Assembly (NCBI GenBank): GCA_016719485.1
Contig: JADJZB010000004.1
Span: 248,001-312,000 of the forward strand
Length of the DNA: 64,000 nt
Direction of reading: 5' to 3'
From: Holophagales bacterium
Lineage (GTDB): Bacteria; Acidobacteriota; Thermoanaerobaculia; UBA5066
The notes beneath the pieces were generated by a model. It was not told the origin of the DNA. It was given only the letters and a program-made list of their open reading frames with translations, and did no database searches. The translations under genes were made by a program, and so were the position numbers. Position 1 is the first letter of the stretch; each line of letters begins with the position of its first letter. Shown one piece after another: positions 27,271 to 35,647 of the stretch.

Positions 27271-29700
27271 GTGATCGGCCGCCGCGCCGCCGCGATCCTC
27301 GTCCTCTTTCTCCCGGTCCTCCTCGCGGCGGGGCTCGGGATCGGCGCGGGCTGGGCGGCCTCGCAGCTCATCCGCGTCCCGAAGGTGGAGCAGCTCGCGA
27401 GCTACCGCCCCGACATCGTCACGGAGATCCGCGGCGCCGACGGCACGATCGTCGCCCGCTTCGCGATCGAGCGCCGGTTCCTCGTGTCGCGGGGGCAGAT
27501 CCCCGACGTCCTCGTGAAGGCGGTCCTCGCGGCCGAGGACGCGCGCTTCTACGACCACGGCGGCGTCGACATCATCCGGATCGGCGGGGCCGCGCTGCGC
27601 GACCTCGCCACCCGCAGCCTCGAGCAGGGCGCCTCCACCATCACGCAGCAGCTCGCGAAGCTGGTCTTCCTGACGCCGGAGAAGTCGTTCGCCCGGAAGA
27701 TCAACGAGGTCTTCCTCACGGTCGAGATCGAGAAGCGGTTCTCGAAGGACCAGATCCTGACGATGTACCTCAACCAGGTCTACCTCGGTCACGGCAACTA
27801 CGGCGTCGAGGCCGCCTCGAAGTGGTTCTTCAACCGGCCGGCGAAGGACCTCACGCTCCCGCAGGCCGCTCTCCTCGCGGGCCTCATCCAGCGTCCCGAG
27901 GCCTTCTCGCCCATCCGGAACCCCTCGGCCGCGAAGGCTCGCCGAGACCTGGTCCTCCGCCGGATGCTGGAGGAGAAATACATCGACGTCCCGACCGCCG
28001 CATCCGCGCGCGAGGCCCCGCTGGCCCTCTCCCGTTCCGCGCGCGAAGCGACGATCGGCCCCTACTTCTGCGAGGAGGTCCGGCAGTACCTCGAGAAGAC
28101 CTACGGCGACCGGGGACTCTACCGGCAGGGGCTTCGCGTCGACTCGACGCTCGACCCGCGCCTGCAGGCGTGGGCCGAGGAGGAGCTCCGGCGGGGCCTC
28201 CGGAGGCAGGAGCGGCGCTTCGGCTTCCGCAAGCCCCGCAACCTCGTCGACGACGGGATCGACCCCGAGAGGTACCACGATCCGGAATGGGAGGAGGCGG
28301 TCGGACCGGGCGACGGGCAGAGCGCGCAGCGCGCCGTCGTCCTGTCGTCGACGAGGTCCGGAGCCGAGGTGCGCGTGAAGGACCGCCGGATCACTCTTCC
28401 TCCGAGGGCGTTCCGCTTCACCCGCACCGAGAGCCCGGCGAAGGCCGTGCGCCGCGGAGACCTGATCCTCGTCGAGCGCCTGGTGGACGACGGCGGCAAG
28501 GAAGAGACGATCGTCTCGCAGGAGCCGGCCGTCGAGGGCGCCGTCGTCGTCCTCGAGAACGGCACGGGCGCCGTCCGCGCCCTGGTCGGCGGGTACGATT
28601 TCTCCCGTTCGAAGTTCAACCGGGCCGTCCAGGCGCTCCGCCAGGTCGGATCCGCATTCAAACCCATCGTGTACATGACGGCCATCGAGGCGGGCTTCAC
28701 CCCCGCCGACACCGTCCTCGACTCGCCCATCTCGATCACGATCGACCCGCGCCAGGCTCCCTGGCAGCCGCAGAACTACACCCGGAAGTACGGCGGGATC
28801 CTCACGTACCAGCACGCCCTCGAGAACTCGATCAACGTCCCGGCGGTCCGCGTCGACCTCCTGGTCGGGACGCGCAAGGTGATCGAGACCGCCCGGCGCC
28901 TCGGCATCCGCCAGAACCTCCTCGCCTACCCGTCGCTCGCGCTCGGGTCGTTCGAAGTGACCCCGATGGAGATGACGGCCGCCTACTCGGTCCTCGCCAA
29001 CCAGGGGCTCCTCTACCCGCCCCGGCTCGTCGAGAGGGTCCGGGACGCCGACGGGGTCCTCCTCGAGGAGAACCCGCCCGACCCGAAGGAGGCGGCCGCC
29101 CCGGCGCCGTCCTACGTGTTGCTGAAGATGCTCGAAGGCGTCACGGAGAGGGGCACCGCGGCTCGGGCGAAGTCTCTCGGCCTGCGCATCGCCGGGAAGA
29201 CCGGGACGACGAACGACCACACGGACGCGTGGTTCATCGGCGTCACGCCGAAGCACACGATCGGTGTCTGGGTCGGGCACGACGCCAAGAAGAGCCTCGG
29301 GGCAAAATCGACCGGCGGCGACACCGCCCTGCCGATCTGGATGGGGATCGTCGCGCGGATGAAGGACGCCGGGATCCTGACGCCGTCCGACGACTTCGAC
29401 GTCCCGCAGGGGGTCGTCTTCGTCCCGTTCGACCTGGCGACCGGCTACCGCGCGACCCCGTCCTGCTCGAAGGTCGTCCTCGGCGCTTTCTCGAACGGAA
29501 CGCAGCCGACCGAGCTCTGCGGCGACCGGCCCCACGCCGTCGCGACGCTTCCCCAGTACCTCCAGAAGGCGGTCTACGCGCCGAAAAGGGGCGAGCCGAG
29601 CGGGCCGGACGTCAAGGTTGACGACGCGCCGCGACCCGCGGACGGAGCGCGTCCGCCGCAGATGCCGGGAACGTCCGCGAGCGGCAGGCCGCCGGGCTGA
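27271..29700 (+). CDS. Class A penicillin-binding protein (PBP1A-like transglycosylase/transpeptidase)
   Basis: An 809-residue bifunctional peptidoglycan synthase. An N-terminal membrane anchor (about 7-30) precedes the GT51 glycosyltransferase domain with catalytic Glu89 in AAEDARFYDHGG and the motif QGASTITQQLAK. The transpeptidase domain has all three penicillin-binding motifs: SAFK (461-464), SIN (520-522) and KTGT (643-646). It polymerises lipid II and cross-links stem peptides in the periplasm. Start GTG 27271. The Pro/Gly-rich C-terminal tail is not conserved. A strong terminator follows. Confidence 0.96.
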   Translation: MIGRRAAAILVLFLPVLLAAGLGIGAGWAASQLIRVPKVEQLASYRPDIVTEIRGADGTIVARFAIERRFLVSRGQIPDVLVKAVLAAEDARFYDHGGVDIIRIGGAALRDLATRSLEQGASTITQQLAKLVFLTPEKSFARKINEVFLTVEIEKRFSKDQILTMYLNQVYLGHGNYGVEAASKWFFNRPAKDLTLPQAALLAGLIQRPEAFSPIRNPSAAKARRDLVLRRMLEEKYIDVPTAASAREAPLALSRSAREATIGPYFCEEVRQYLEKTYGDRGLYRQGLRVDSTLDPRLQAWAEEELRRGLRRQERRFGFRKPRNLVDDGIDPERYHDPEWEEAVGPGDGQSAQRAVVLSSTRSGAEVRVKDRRITLPPRAFRFTRTESPAKAVRRGDLILVERLVDDGGKEETIVSQEPAVEGAVVVLENGTGAVRALVGGYDFSRSKFNRAVQALRQVGSAFKPIVYMTAIEAGFTPADTVLDSPISITIDPRQAPWQPQNYTRKYGGILTYQHALENSINVPAVRVDLLVGTRKVIETARRLGIRQNLLAYPSLALGSFEVTPMEMTAAYSVLANQGLLYPPRLVERVRDADGVLLEENPPDPKEAAAPAPSYVLLKMLEGVTERGTAARAKSLGLRIAGKTGTTNDHTDAWFIGVTPKHTIGVWVGHDAKKSLGAKSTGGDTALPIWMGIVARMKDAGILTPSDDFDVPQGVVFVPFDLATGYRATPSCSKVVLGAFSNGTQPTELCGDRPHAVATLPQYLQKAVYAPKRGEPSGPDVKVDDAPRPADGARPPQMPGTSASGRPPG

Positions 29701-29757
29701 CCCCCGCCGGTCTCTTTCACGGGAGAACCGTTCGTCCGTCGGCGGGCACCGGGAACA

Positions 29758-29785
29758 CGAAGGCCCCGCACGCGCGGGGCCTTCG
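29758..29785. terminator. Bidirectional terminator between PBP gene and rplI
   Basis: A perfect 12-bp stem (29758-29769 with 29774-29785; CGAAGGCCCCGC / GCGGGGCCTTCG) closes a 4-nt ACGC loop. It sits between two convergent genes, and its A/T ends give short T runs on both strands (CCTTCG), so it probably serves both. Confidence 0.75.
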
Positions 29786-29811
29786 AAAACCGGCAGCTGC
29801 CGGGAACGGCG

Positions 29812-30264
29812 TTACGCCGCGACGACTTCGACGTTGAGGGTCGCGACGACCTCGCGGTGCAGGCGGACGTGGACCGTGTGCGTTCCGAGGCGCTTGATCG
29901 GCTCCTCGAGGTCGATACGCCGGCGATCGACGGTGATCCCCTTCGCCGCCAGCGCCTCGGCCAGCTCGGAAGCCGTGACGGAGCCGTAGATCGCGTCGTG
30001 CTCGCCCGCCTTCTTGCGAACGGTGACGGTCAGACCCTCGAACGCCTTCGCGACGGTCGCAGCCTGGTCCTTCTCCTTCGCCTGGGAGACGTCGTACCGC
30101 TTCTTCTCCTGCTCCAGACGCTTCACGTTCCCCGGCGTGGCGAGGTAGGCGAGCTCCTTGGGAAGGAGGAAGTTGCGGGCGTACCCGGCGGCCACCGAGA
30201 CGACTTCGCCTCGATTGCCGAGGCCGCGCACCTCATCGGTCAGGATCACTTTCACGTCGGACAT
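29812..30264 (-). CDS. rplI: 50S ribosomal protein L9
   Basis: L9 (150 aa) binds 23S rRNA at the base of the L1 stalk. The N-terminal signature VKVILTDEVRGLGNRGEVVSV and YARNFLLPKELA are clear, as is the C-terminal domain with AIYGSVTASELAEAL. Length is normal. ATG 30264 precedes SDVKVIL; an upstream ATG in frame would add a non-conserved tail. It ends the rpsF-rpsR-DUF2232-rplI cluster, an order seen in many bacteria. Confidence 0.97.
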   Translation of the reverse strand: MSDVKVILTDEVRGLGNRGEVVSVAAGYARNFLLPKELAYLATPGNVKRLEQEKKRYDVSQAKEKDQAATVAKAFEGLTVTVRKKAGEHDAIYGSVTASELAEALAAKGITVDRRRIDLEEPIKRLGTHTVHVRLHREVVATLNVEVVAA

Positions 30265-30271
30265 GTTCCGC

Positions 30272-31243
30272 TTACTCCCTTCTTCCGGACCCGCCGTCGC
30301 TCTCTTGTCCGTCTTCTCTCCGGGGAATCCTCCCCCGAAAGTCGAGGAACTCGTCGAGGAGCCCACCGATGGCCACGAGGACCGGTATCGGCATCTGGAC
30401 GGCGAGAACGTACACCGGTGCTCGGATCAGGAGGCCGACACGCCCCCTGTCGAGCAGAGCGCGGATTATCGCCATCCCACGGAGGAAAAACAAGACGCCC
30501 AGAGGAATCAGGAGCGTCACCGCAGCCCGCGCCGCCAGCCCATCGGCCAGGGCGGCGAGCGCGCCTGCCGGAATGAACGCCGCCGCGGCCGCCAGGGGCG
30601 TCCGGAACGTGGCGAACGAGCCCGGCGCCAGTGGCGCCTCTTCGAGTCCCGCCCGGCGCCCGAAGGCGTAGACGAGGAGCGCCGCGTGGATCGCGCAGCA
30701 GGCCAGAACGAGGCCGGGAAGGTACCAGGCGACGAGGTCGCGCATCCGGTCGAAGGCCGATCCCGTCGCGGCGAGGGTCTCTTCGGTCCAGCCCGCATTC
30801 CGGTAGAACGCGATCAGCTCGGGCCGGAGTATGTCGAACTTCCGGGCGAGGAGCGTTCCCGGGTCGACCCCCTCCACGAGCGTGACGGCGAGGATCGCGC
30901 CGAGGGCCCCCACGCCGGAAAGGGCCGCCGAGAGCCAGACGAGCTCCTCGCGCCGCCGATTCTCCGTCGCCCCGGCGACGAGGCCGAGGGCCGGCAGGGC
31001 GACGAAGGCGAGAGCACAGGTGGCCGCGAGGATCGCACCGGTCCCGCCTCCGAGAAGGCCGAAGGCCGTGGCGAAAGGGAGGACGGCCGCGGCGAGCGGG
31101 AAGGCCGCAGCGGGGCTCTTCATCTCGCGCCCGGCTCGTGCCAGCCGGGCCGCGGCGGCGGGGAGAAGGTACGGGGCCACCGGCGGCAGGACCGCCGCGA
31201 GGGCCGCAGCCAGCCCCGCCAGCGGCGGGGCCAGAAACGGCAA
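30272..31243 (-). CDS. DUF2232 (YybS-like) membrane protein
   Basis: A 323-residue polytopic membrane protein with about eight helices, rich in Ala and Leu. Its position between rpsR and rplI is the classic location of DUF2232/YybS proteins, whose function is unknown; the assignment rests on this position and topology more than on sequence. The start is uncertain: TTG 31243 is the longest and lies directly next to a strong hairpin (31244-31270). Seven bp separate its stop from the rplI start. Confidence 0.75.
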   Translation of the reverse strand: MPFLAPPLAGLAAALAAVLPPVAPYLLPAAAARLARAGREMKSPAAAFPLAAAVLPFATAFGLLGGGTGAILAATCALAFVALPALGLVAGATENRRREELVWLSAALSGVGALGAILAVTLVEGVDPGTLLARKFDILRPELIAFYRNAGWTEETLAATGSAFDRMRDLVAWYLPGLVLACCAIHAALLVYAFGRRAGLEEAPLAPGSFATFRTPLAAAAAFIPAGALAALADGLAARAAVTLLIPLGVLFFLRGMAIIRALLDRGRVGLLIRAPVYVLAVQMPIPVLVAIGGLLDEFLDFRGRIPRREDGQESDGGSGRRE

Positions 31244-31270
31244 GCCCCTCCGGCGCGGAGCCGGAGGGGC
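31244..31270 (-). terminator. Strong hairpin between rpsR and the DUF2232 gene
   Basis: A perfect 11-bp stem (GCCCCTCCGGC 31244-31254 with 31260-31270) with a 5-nt loop follows rpsR by about 20 nt. Read on the minus strand it is followed by TTGCCGTTTCT. It could be a partial terminator reducing expression of downstream genes relative to S6/S18, or an RNA-processing site. Confidence 0.5.
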
Positions 31271-31289
31271 GGAGCCGGACGGGGTCTCG

Positions 31290-31550
31290 CTAGTCGGCGA
31301 CGTAGGGCAGGAACGCCAGGTAGCGCGCGCGCTTGATCGCGGTGGCGAGCTTGCGCTGGTAGAAGGCCGAGGTCCCGCTGATGCGGCGCGGGAGGATCTT
31401 GGCCCGCTCGGGGACGAAGCTCTGGAGGAGCTTGACGTCCTTGAAATCGATGTAGCCGATCTTCTCGACGGTGAACTTGCAGACGCGCTTCCTGCGGACG
31501 AAGAACTTCTTCTTCGCGGGACGGCGGGCGGGACCGGACGGAGCAGCCAT
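31290..31550 (-). CDS. rpsR: 30S ribosomal protein S18
   Basis: S18 (86 aa) binds the 30S platform together with S6. The family core IDFKDVKLLQSFVPERAKIL, PRRISGTSAFYQRKLATAIKRAR and LAFLPYV is complete. The N-terminal basic arm is RRPAKKKFFVRRKRVCKF. It follows rpsF by 18 bp. Confidence 0.97.
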   Translation of the reverse strand: MAAPSGPARRPAKKKFFVRRKRVCKFTVEKIGYIDFKDVKLLQSFVPERAKILPRRISGTSAFYQRKLATAIKRARYLAFLPYVAD

Positions 31551-31568
31551 CGTTCTTCCTTTTCTCGA

Positions 31569-32108
31569 TCAGCTCTCGGGCTGGACCGGCGCGTCGGCAG
31601 CGGCCTCGGGGGCCGCAGCGACTTCGGGTGCCGGGACGGGCGCGGAAGCGGCAGCGGGCTCGGCGGCGGGTGCGACCTCCGGTGCCGGGACGGTTTCGAC
31701 GGCCGCGGAGACCGGCGCCGGGGCCGGAGCGGACTCGGGCGACGCCGGAAGGGCCCGCGACGGACGCGCCTTCACGCGACGGGCGATCTTCTGCCCGTGG
31801 CGCATCTCCTCGTCGATCCGGACCGTGAGGTAGCGAAGGACGTTCTCCGAGAGCTTCATCTTCCGCTGCAGCTCGTTGACCGCCTTCGAGCCGGCCCGGA
31901 AGAGGAAGTTGTGGTACGTCGCCTCGGTCTTCTTGTTGATCTGGTAGGCGAGGCGGCGGCGGCCAATCGACTCGTCCTTGTCGATGATGGCACCGAGGTC
32001 CGTCAGGAGCTTGCGGTACTCCTCGACGACCTCGGCGGCCCCCTGCTCGTCCTTCTCCGGGACGATCAGGAAGACCAGGTCGTAGAGACGTTTCGGGGTT
32101 TCGGTCAC
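31569..32108 (-). CDS. rpsF: 30S ribosomal protein S6 with long Ala/Pro-rich tail
   Basis: S6 (179 aa) partners S18 in the 30S platform. The fold is clear: YDLVFLIVPEKDEQG, IDKDESIGRRRLAYQINKK, YHNFLFRAGSKAVNELQRKMK, ENVLRYLTVRID. Bacterial S6 is usually 95-135 residues; here about 65 extra residues rich in Ala, Pro, Val and Glu follow from about residue 115. The GTG start at 32108 follows GGAGGAAT. S6 tails are modified by glutamylation in E. coli, but this tail is not of that type. Confidence 0.95.
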   Translation of the reverse strand: MTETPKRLYDLVFLIVPEKDEQGAAEVVEEYRKLLTDLGAIIDKDESIGRRRLAYQINKKTEATYHNFLFRAGSKAVNELQRKMKLSENVLRYLTVRIDEEMRHGQKIARRVKARPSRALPASPESAPAPAPVSAAVETVPAPEVAPAAEPAAASAPVPAPEVAAAPEAAADAPVQPES

Positions 32109-32175
32109 GATTCCTCCTTGCGGATCGCGGGGCAAGCCCGCGAGGCGCGGCCCATCGGCCGAGCCAAGGGTTTAT

Positions 32176-32793
32176 TCAGCCTGCCGGGACGATCTCCGAC
32201 GGGCGGTTGTAGCGGTTCATGGCGGCGTCGATCCCTTCCGCGACGAAGGTCTCGATCGCCTCGCAGGCGGTGTCCACGACGGGCCCGAGTGCGGCGCGCT
32301 CGGGCTTGGAGAAGCGGTCCAGGACGTAATCGGCGAGATCCTCGCCGGGACGGAACCGGTCTCCGGCGACGCCGATCCTCAGGCGCGGGAAGTCGTCCGT
32401 GCCGAGGCAGTCGATGACGTTCTGGAGCCCCTTCTGCCCTCCCGAAGAGCCGGACGGGCGAATCCGCATCCGGCCCACGGGCAGGGCCACGTCGTCGGAG
32501 ACGACGAGCATCCGCTCCCGCGGGACGGCGTGCTTCACGAGCAGGCCCTTGACCGATTCTCCCGAGAGGTTCATGTACGTCTGAGGCTTGGCGAGGAGGA
32601 CCGGCGTGTCGCCGATTCTCAGGCGCCCTGTCAACGCCCGGCAGTCGAGGCGGTCGACGCGCGTCGGACGGGCCGGATCGGCGGCGAGGCGCCGGACGAG
32701 CGCGTCCAGCACCTCGAAGCCGACGTTGTGGCGCGTCCCGACGTACCGGTCGCCCGGATTGCCGAGCCCCACGACGAGGGCGACCTCGGACAA
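32176..32793 (-). CDS. pth: Peptidyl-tRNA hydrolase
   Basis: Pth (205 aa) frees tRNA from peptidyl-tRNA that drops off ribosomes. Catalytic and substrate residues are present: GLGNPGDRYVGTRHNVGF (Asn12, His22), KPQTYMNLSGESV, VVSDDVALPVGRMRIR and GSSGGQKGLQNVI. Start TTG 32793 gives MSEVALVVGLGNPG, the usual family opening; it is 2 bp after the L25 stop, implying coupling. L25-pth adjacency is widespread. Confidence 0.96.
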   Translation of the reverse strand: MSEVALVVGLGNPGDRYVGTRHNVGFEVLDALVRRLAADPARPTRVDRLDCRALTGRLRIGDTPVLLAKPQTYMNLSGESVKGLLVKHAVPRERMLVVSDDVALPVGRMRIRPSGSSGGQKGLQNVIDCLGTDDFPRLRIGVAGDRFRPGEDLADYVLDRFSKPERAALGPVVDTACEAIETFVAEGIDAAMNRYNRPSEIVPAG

Positions 32794-32795
32794 GC

Positions 32796-33542
32796 CTACT
32801 TCTTCCCCTTCTTCTCCGCGGCCTTCGGAGCGCCGGCCGCAGGAGCGGCCGCCTTCGCGGCACCAGCCTTCGGTGCGGCGCCCTTGGCCCCTTCCTCTTC
32901 CTTCTTGCCCTTCTTCGCGACCTCGGGCTCGGCCGTTGCAGCGGCAGCCTCGGCACCTTCCGCCACCTCGGCGCGCGGCATGACGACGTGCGCCAGGACC
33001 CGGTCCGTGTCGCCGAGGACCCGGAGCTTGTCGCCGAGGTTCAGGTCGGCCACCCGGAGCACGTCGCCAGCCCCGAGGGCGGAGACGTCGACCGGGATCG
33101 ACGCGGGGATGTCGGCCGGAAGGCACTCGATCTCGAGCTCGCGGGTGACGACGTCGAGGGTCCCGCCGAGCTTGACCCCGGCGGCGATCCCGACCGCCTC
33201 GACGCCGACCTTCATCTTCATCTTCTTGTCGAGAAGGATCCGGAGGAAGTCGACGTGGATGAGCTCGCGCCGGAGCGGGCTGAGGGTGACGTCACGCACC
33301 ATGACGTGCCGCTTCTCTTCCGTCCCCTTGAGCTGGAGGAGAAAGACGACGTTCTGGTGGATCCCCTTGCGGAAGAGGCCGAGGAGCGACTTCCGGGGAA
33401 CGCTGAGCGGCATTGACTCCATGCCGGCTCCCCCGCCGTAGAGAACGGCCGGGATGAGGTCCTTCTCGCGCAGCCGGTTGCAGGCGTTCTTGCCCGTCTC
33501 GCTCCGGCGCTCGACCTCGATGATGACGTTTTCCTGGAGCAT
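32796..33542 (-). CDS. rplY: 50S ribosomal protein L25 / general stress protein Ctc
   Basis: The long CTC form of L25 (248 aa), binding 5S rRNA. The N-terminal L25 domain includes RRSETGKNACNRLREKDLIPAVLYGGG and LSPLRRELIHVDFLRI; the C-terminal TL5 domain includes LEIECLPADIPASIPVDVSAL. The last 50 residues are a Lys/Ala-rich low-complexity tail (KKGKKEEEGAKGAAPK and more). ATG 33542 is followed by LQENVIIEVE as expected. A TAGAAT box about 70 bp upstream is a likely promoter element. Confidence 0.95.
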   Translation of the reverse strand: MLQENVIIEVERRSETGKNACNRLREKDLIPAVLYGGGAGMESMPLSVPRKSLLGLFRKGIHQNVVFLLQLKGTEEKRHVMVRDVTLSPLRRELIHVDFLRILLDKKMKMKVGVEAVGIAAGVKLGGTLDVVTRELEIECLPADIPASIPVDVSALGAGDVLRVADLNLGDKLRVLGDTDRVLAHVVMPRAEVAEGAEAAAATAEPEVAKKGKKEEEGAKGAAPKAGAAKAAAPAAGAPKAAEKKGKK

Positions 33543-33610
33543 GGGGTGTTCCTTTCTTCGGGCGGACGGTCCGGCAGTGCCCGGGCGTCCGGTCCGACGC
33601 AGAGCCGAGG

Positions 33611-33616
33611 ATTCTA
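33611..33616 (-). promoter_or_regulatory. -10-like hexamer TAGAAT upstream of rplY
   Basis: On the minus strand TAGAAT lies 68 bp before the L25 start codon. It would give a leadered transcript for rplY-pth-rpsF and beyond. No clear -35 is visible. Confidence 0.35.
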
Positions 33617-33691
33617 CACGAGCGGCCCGAATCGCCATTTCGCGGCGGGGGTCCGGGGGCGCGCCCCGGCGCGACCTCTCCGCCGAGGGGC

Positions 33692-33715
33692 CCGGGGGCG
33701 GACCGGGTCCCCCGG
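33692..33715 (-). repeat. Short inverted repeat just after prs
   Basis: CCGGGGG (33692-33698) pairs with CCCCCGG (33709-33715) across a 10-nt loop, starting 5 nt after the prs stop on the minus strand. There is no T tract, so whether it terminates or only protects the prs 3' end is unclear. The rest of the 178-bp gap to rplY is G+C-rich and has no gene. Confidence 0.35.
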
Positions 33716-33720
33716 AAAGC

Positions 33721-34677
33721 TCAGACGAAGAGCGACGAGACCGAGGTCCCCTCGTGGATCCTGTGAATCGCCTCGCCCAGGAGCGGACCGATCGACAGGG
33801 GCGTCAGGACCGGGCAGCGGGCCACCTTCTCGTCGATCGGGAGCGAATTCGAGCAGAAGACCCGCTCGATGGAGCTGGCGTTCAGGCGGTCGATCGCGGG
33901 GCCCGAGAGGACGGCGTGAACGCAGCCCGAGAAGACCCGCTCGGCACCGGCCTCTTTCAGCGCGGCCACGGTGTTGATGAGGGTCCCGGCGGTGTCGATG
34001 ATGTCGTCGACGATCAGGACGTTCTGGCCTTTCACGTCGCCGATGACGTTCATGACCTCGACCTCGTTCTTGGCCTTCCGCCGCTTGTCGACGATGGCGA
34101 GGGAGACCCCGAGGCGCTTGGCGAAGGCGCGGGCCCGCTCGACGCCCCCGGCGTCGGGGGAGACGACCGTGAGCGGGTCGAGCTTGGCGTCCCGGATGGC
34201 GTCGAGGAGGACGGCCGACGCGAAGAGGTGGTCGACCGGGATGTCGAAGTAGCCCTGGATCTGCGCCGCGTGGAGGTCGACGGCGAGGACGCGATCGGCC
34301 CCGGCGGAGGTCAGGAGGTCGGCGACGAGCTTGGCGGTGATCGGGACGCGGGGCTTGTCCTTGCGGTCCTGCCGGGCGTAGCCGTAGTACGGCAGGACGG
34401 CCGTCACCCGCGACGCCGAGGACCGCTTGAACGCGTCGAGCATGATGAGGAGCTCCATCAGGTTCGCGTTCACCGGCGGGCACGTCGGCTGGACGACGAA
34501 GACGTCGGCCCCGCGGACGTTCTCCTCGATCTGGCAGTAGTTCTCGCCGTCCGAGAAGTTGTAGAGCGTCACCCGCCCCGCTTCCCGTCCCAGCGCCCGG
34601 CAGATCTCACCGGTCAGCGACGGGTGGGCCCGGCCTCCGAAGACCTTCAGCTCTCCGTAAGGAACCCTCAGCGTCAT
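33721..34677 (-). CDS. prs: Ribose-phosphate pyrophosphokinase (PRPP synthetase)
   Basis: Prs (318 aa) makes PRPP from ribose 5-phosphate and ATP, feeding purine, pyrimidine, His, Trp and NAD synthesis. Clear motifs: FSDGENYCQIEENVRGADVF, YGYARQDRKDKPR, VDLHAAQIQGYFDIP, the PRPP loop VLIVDDIIDTAGTLINT, and the ending GEAIHRIHEGTSVSSLF. Length is exactly typical. The ATG at 34677 is only 13 bp after the 3' end of tRNA-Gln, so tRNA processing would define the 5' end of its mRNA if both are co-transcribed. Confidence 0.97.
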   Translation of the reverse strand: MTLRVPYGELKVFGGRAHPSLTGEICRALGREAGRVTLYNFSDGENYCQIEENVRGADVFVVQPTCPPVNANLMELLIMLDAFKRSSASRVTAVLPYYGYARQDRKDKPRVPITAKLVADLLTSAGADRVLAVDLHAAQIQGYFDIPVDHLFASAVLLDAIRDAKLDPLTVVSPDAGGVERARAFAKRLGVSLAIVDKRRKAKNEVEVMNVIGDVKGQNVLIVDDIIDTAGTLINTVAALKEAGAERVFSGCVHAVLSGPAIDRLNASSIERVFCSNSLPIDEKVARCPVLTPLSIGPLLGEAIHRIHEGTSVSSLFV

Positions 34678-34690
34678 GGCTCTCTCATCC

Positions 34691-34765
34691 TGGCTGGGGA
34701 GGGAGGATTCGAACCTCCGATAGGCGGTTCCAAAGACCGCTGACTTACCACTTGTCGACTCCCCA
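34691..34765 (-). tRNA. tRNA-Gln (UUG)
   Basis: A complete 75-nt tRNA including the encoded CCA (complement of 34691-34693). Acceptor stem TGGGGAG pairs with CTCCCCA, the anticodon stem-loop GCGGTCTTTGGAACCGC shows anticodon TTG, and the T-arm has GGAGGTTCGAATCCTCC. The T-G first base pair region (TGGGGAG) is typical of bacterial tRNA-Gln. GatC and GatA are encoded elsewhere in the window, so Gln-tRNA may be made through Glu-tRNA(Gln) transamidation. Confidence 0.96.
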
Positions 34766-34777
34766 GCACGGGGCGGG

Positions 34778-34783
34778 ATATTA
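34778..34783 (-). promoter_or_regulatory. -10-like hexamer TAATAT for tRNA-Gln (and prs)
   Basis: TAATAT on the minus strand ends 12 bp before the mature tRNA 5' end and overlaps the ispE stop codon. The spacing fits a start site a few nucleotides before the tRNA. No convincing -35 is seen. Confidence 0.4.
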
Positions 34784-35647
34784 CTCTGACCTGCGGGGTG
34801 CGCTCCGGGCGCGGCTTTCCTCGCGCGTCAGCGTCGGGACGACGCGGATCACCGAGCCCGCGGGGAGCCCTTCGAGCCCTCGCGCGGCTTCGGCGGCCGT
34901 GGCGACGTCGGGAAAGAGACCGAACACCGTCGAGCCGCTCCCGGAGAGGCGGGCCCGGGCTGCCCCGGCCCTTCCGAGAGCGTCTCTCACGTCGCGCAGC
35001 GCCGGGAAGAGAGCCTCGGCCGCCGGCTCGAGATCGTTGCGGTCGGGGTCGTCACCATCCTCGAAGACCCCGCCCCCGAGCCCGTCCCAGGCCCGCGCCC
35101 CGAGCCGACCGAAAACGGCCGGCGTGGAGACCGGAAAAGGAGGCATCACGAGGACCACGGCCTGCGGCGGAAAGTCGGAGAGCGGCTCGATCCGCTCTCC
35201 ACGTCCGAGTCCCCGCGCCGTCCCGCCGTGGAGGAAGAAGGGAACGTCGGAACCGAGCCGGGCTCCCACCTCGGTGAGCAGGTCGAGGGGCAGGTCGAGC
35301 TCCCACAGGGCCGAGAGCCCGAGGAGCGTGACGGCGGCGTCGGAGCTCCCGCCCCCGAGACCCCCGCCGGACGGGATCCGCTTCTCGAGCGTTATGGCTG
35401 CCTTCGGCCGGGACCCGACCGCCTCCGCGAGCGCGCGCGCCGCGCGCAGGACGAGGTTCTCCGACCCGGACGGTATCGACGGGTCGTCGACGTCGAGCGT
35501 CAGGAGGTCGCTTCTCTCGAACGTGAGCCGGTCGGTCAGGCCGACGGCCTGAAAGACCGTGTCGAGCTCGTGGTACCCGTCCGGCCTCTTCCCGAGGACG
35601 ACGAGCGACCGGTTCACTTTCGCGAACGCCTCCGCGACGAGCCTCAT
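34781..35647 (-). CDS. ispE: 4-diphosphocytidyl-2-C-methyl-D-erythritol kinase
   Basis: IspE (288 aa) phosphorylates CDP-ME in the MEP pathway of isoprenoid synthesis. As a GHMP kinase it shows AFAKVNRSLVVLGKRPDGYHEL at the N-terminus, the ATP-binding loop PSGGGLGGGSSDAAVTL, and the C-terminal motif ARLSGSGSTVFGLF. The ATG at 35647 overlaps the stop of the upstream lipoprotein gene (ATGA). ispE next to prs, and next to a LolB-like gene, mirrors gene order in Proteobacteria. Confidence 0.96.
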   Translation of the reverse strand: MRLVAEAFAKVNRSLVVLGKRPDGYHELDTVFQAVGLTDRLTFERSDLLTLDVDDPSIPSGSENLVLRAARALAEAVGSRPKAAITLEKRIPSGGGLGGGSSDAAVTLLGLSALWELDLPLDLLTEVGARLGSDVPFFLHGGTARGLGRGERIEPLSDFPPQAVVLVMPPFPVSTPAVFGRLGARAWDGLGGGVFEDGDDPDRNDLEPAAEALFPALRDVRDALGRAGAARARLSGSGSTVFGLFPDVATAAEAARGLEGLPAGSVIRVVPTLTREESRARSAPRRSE

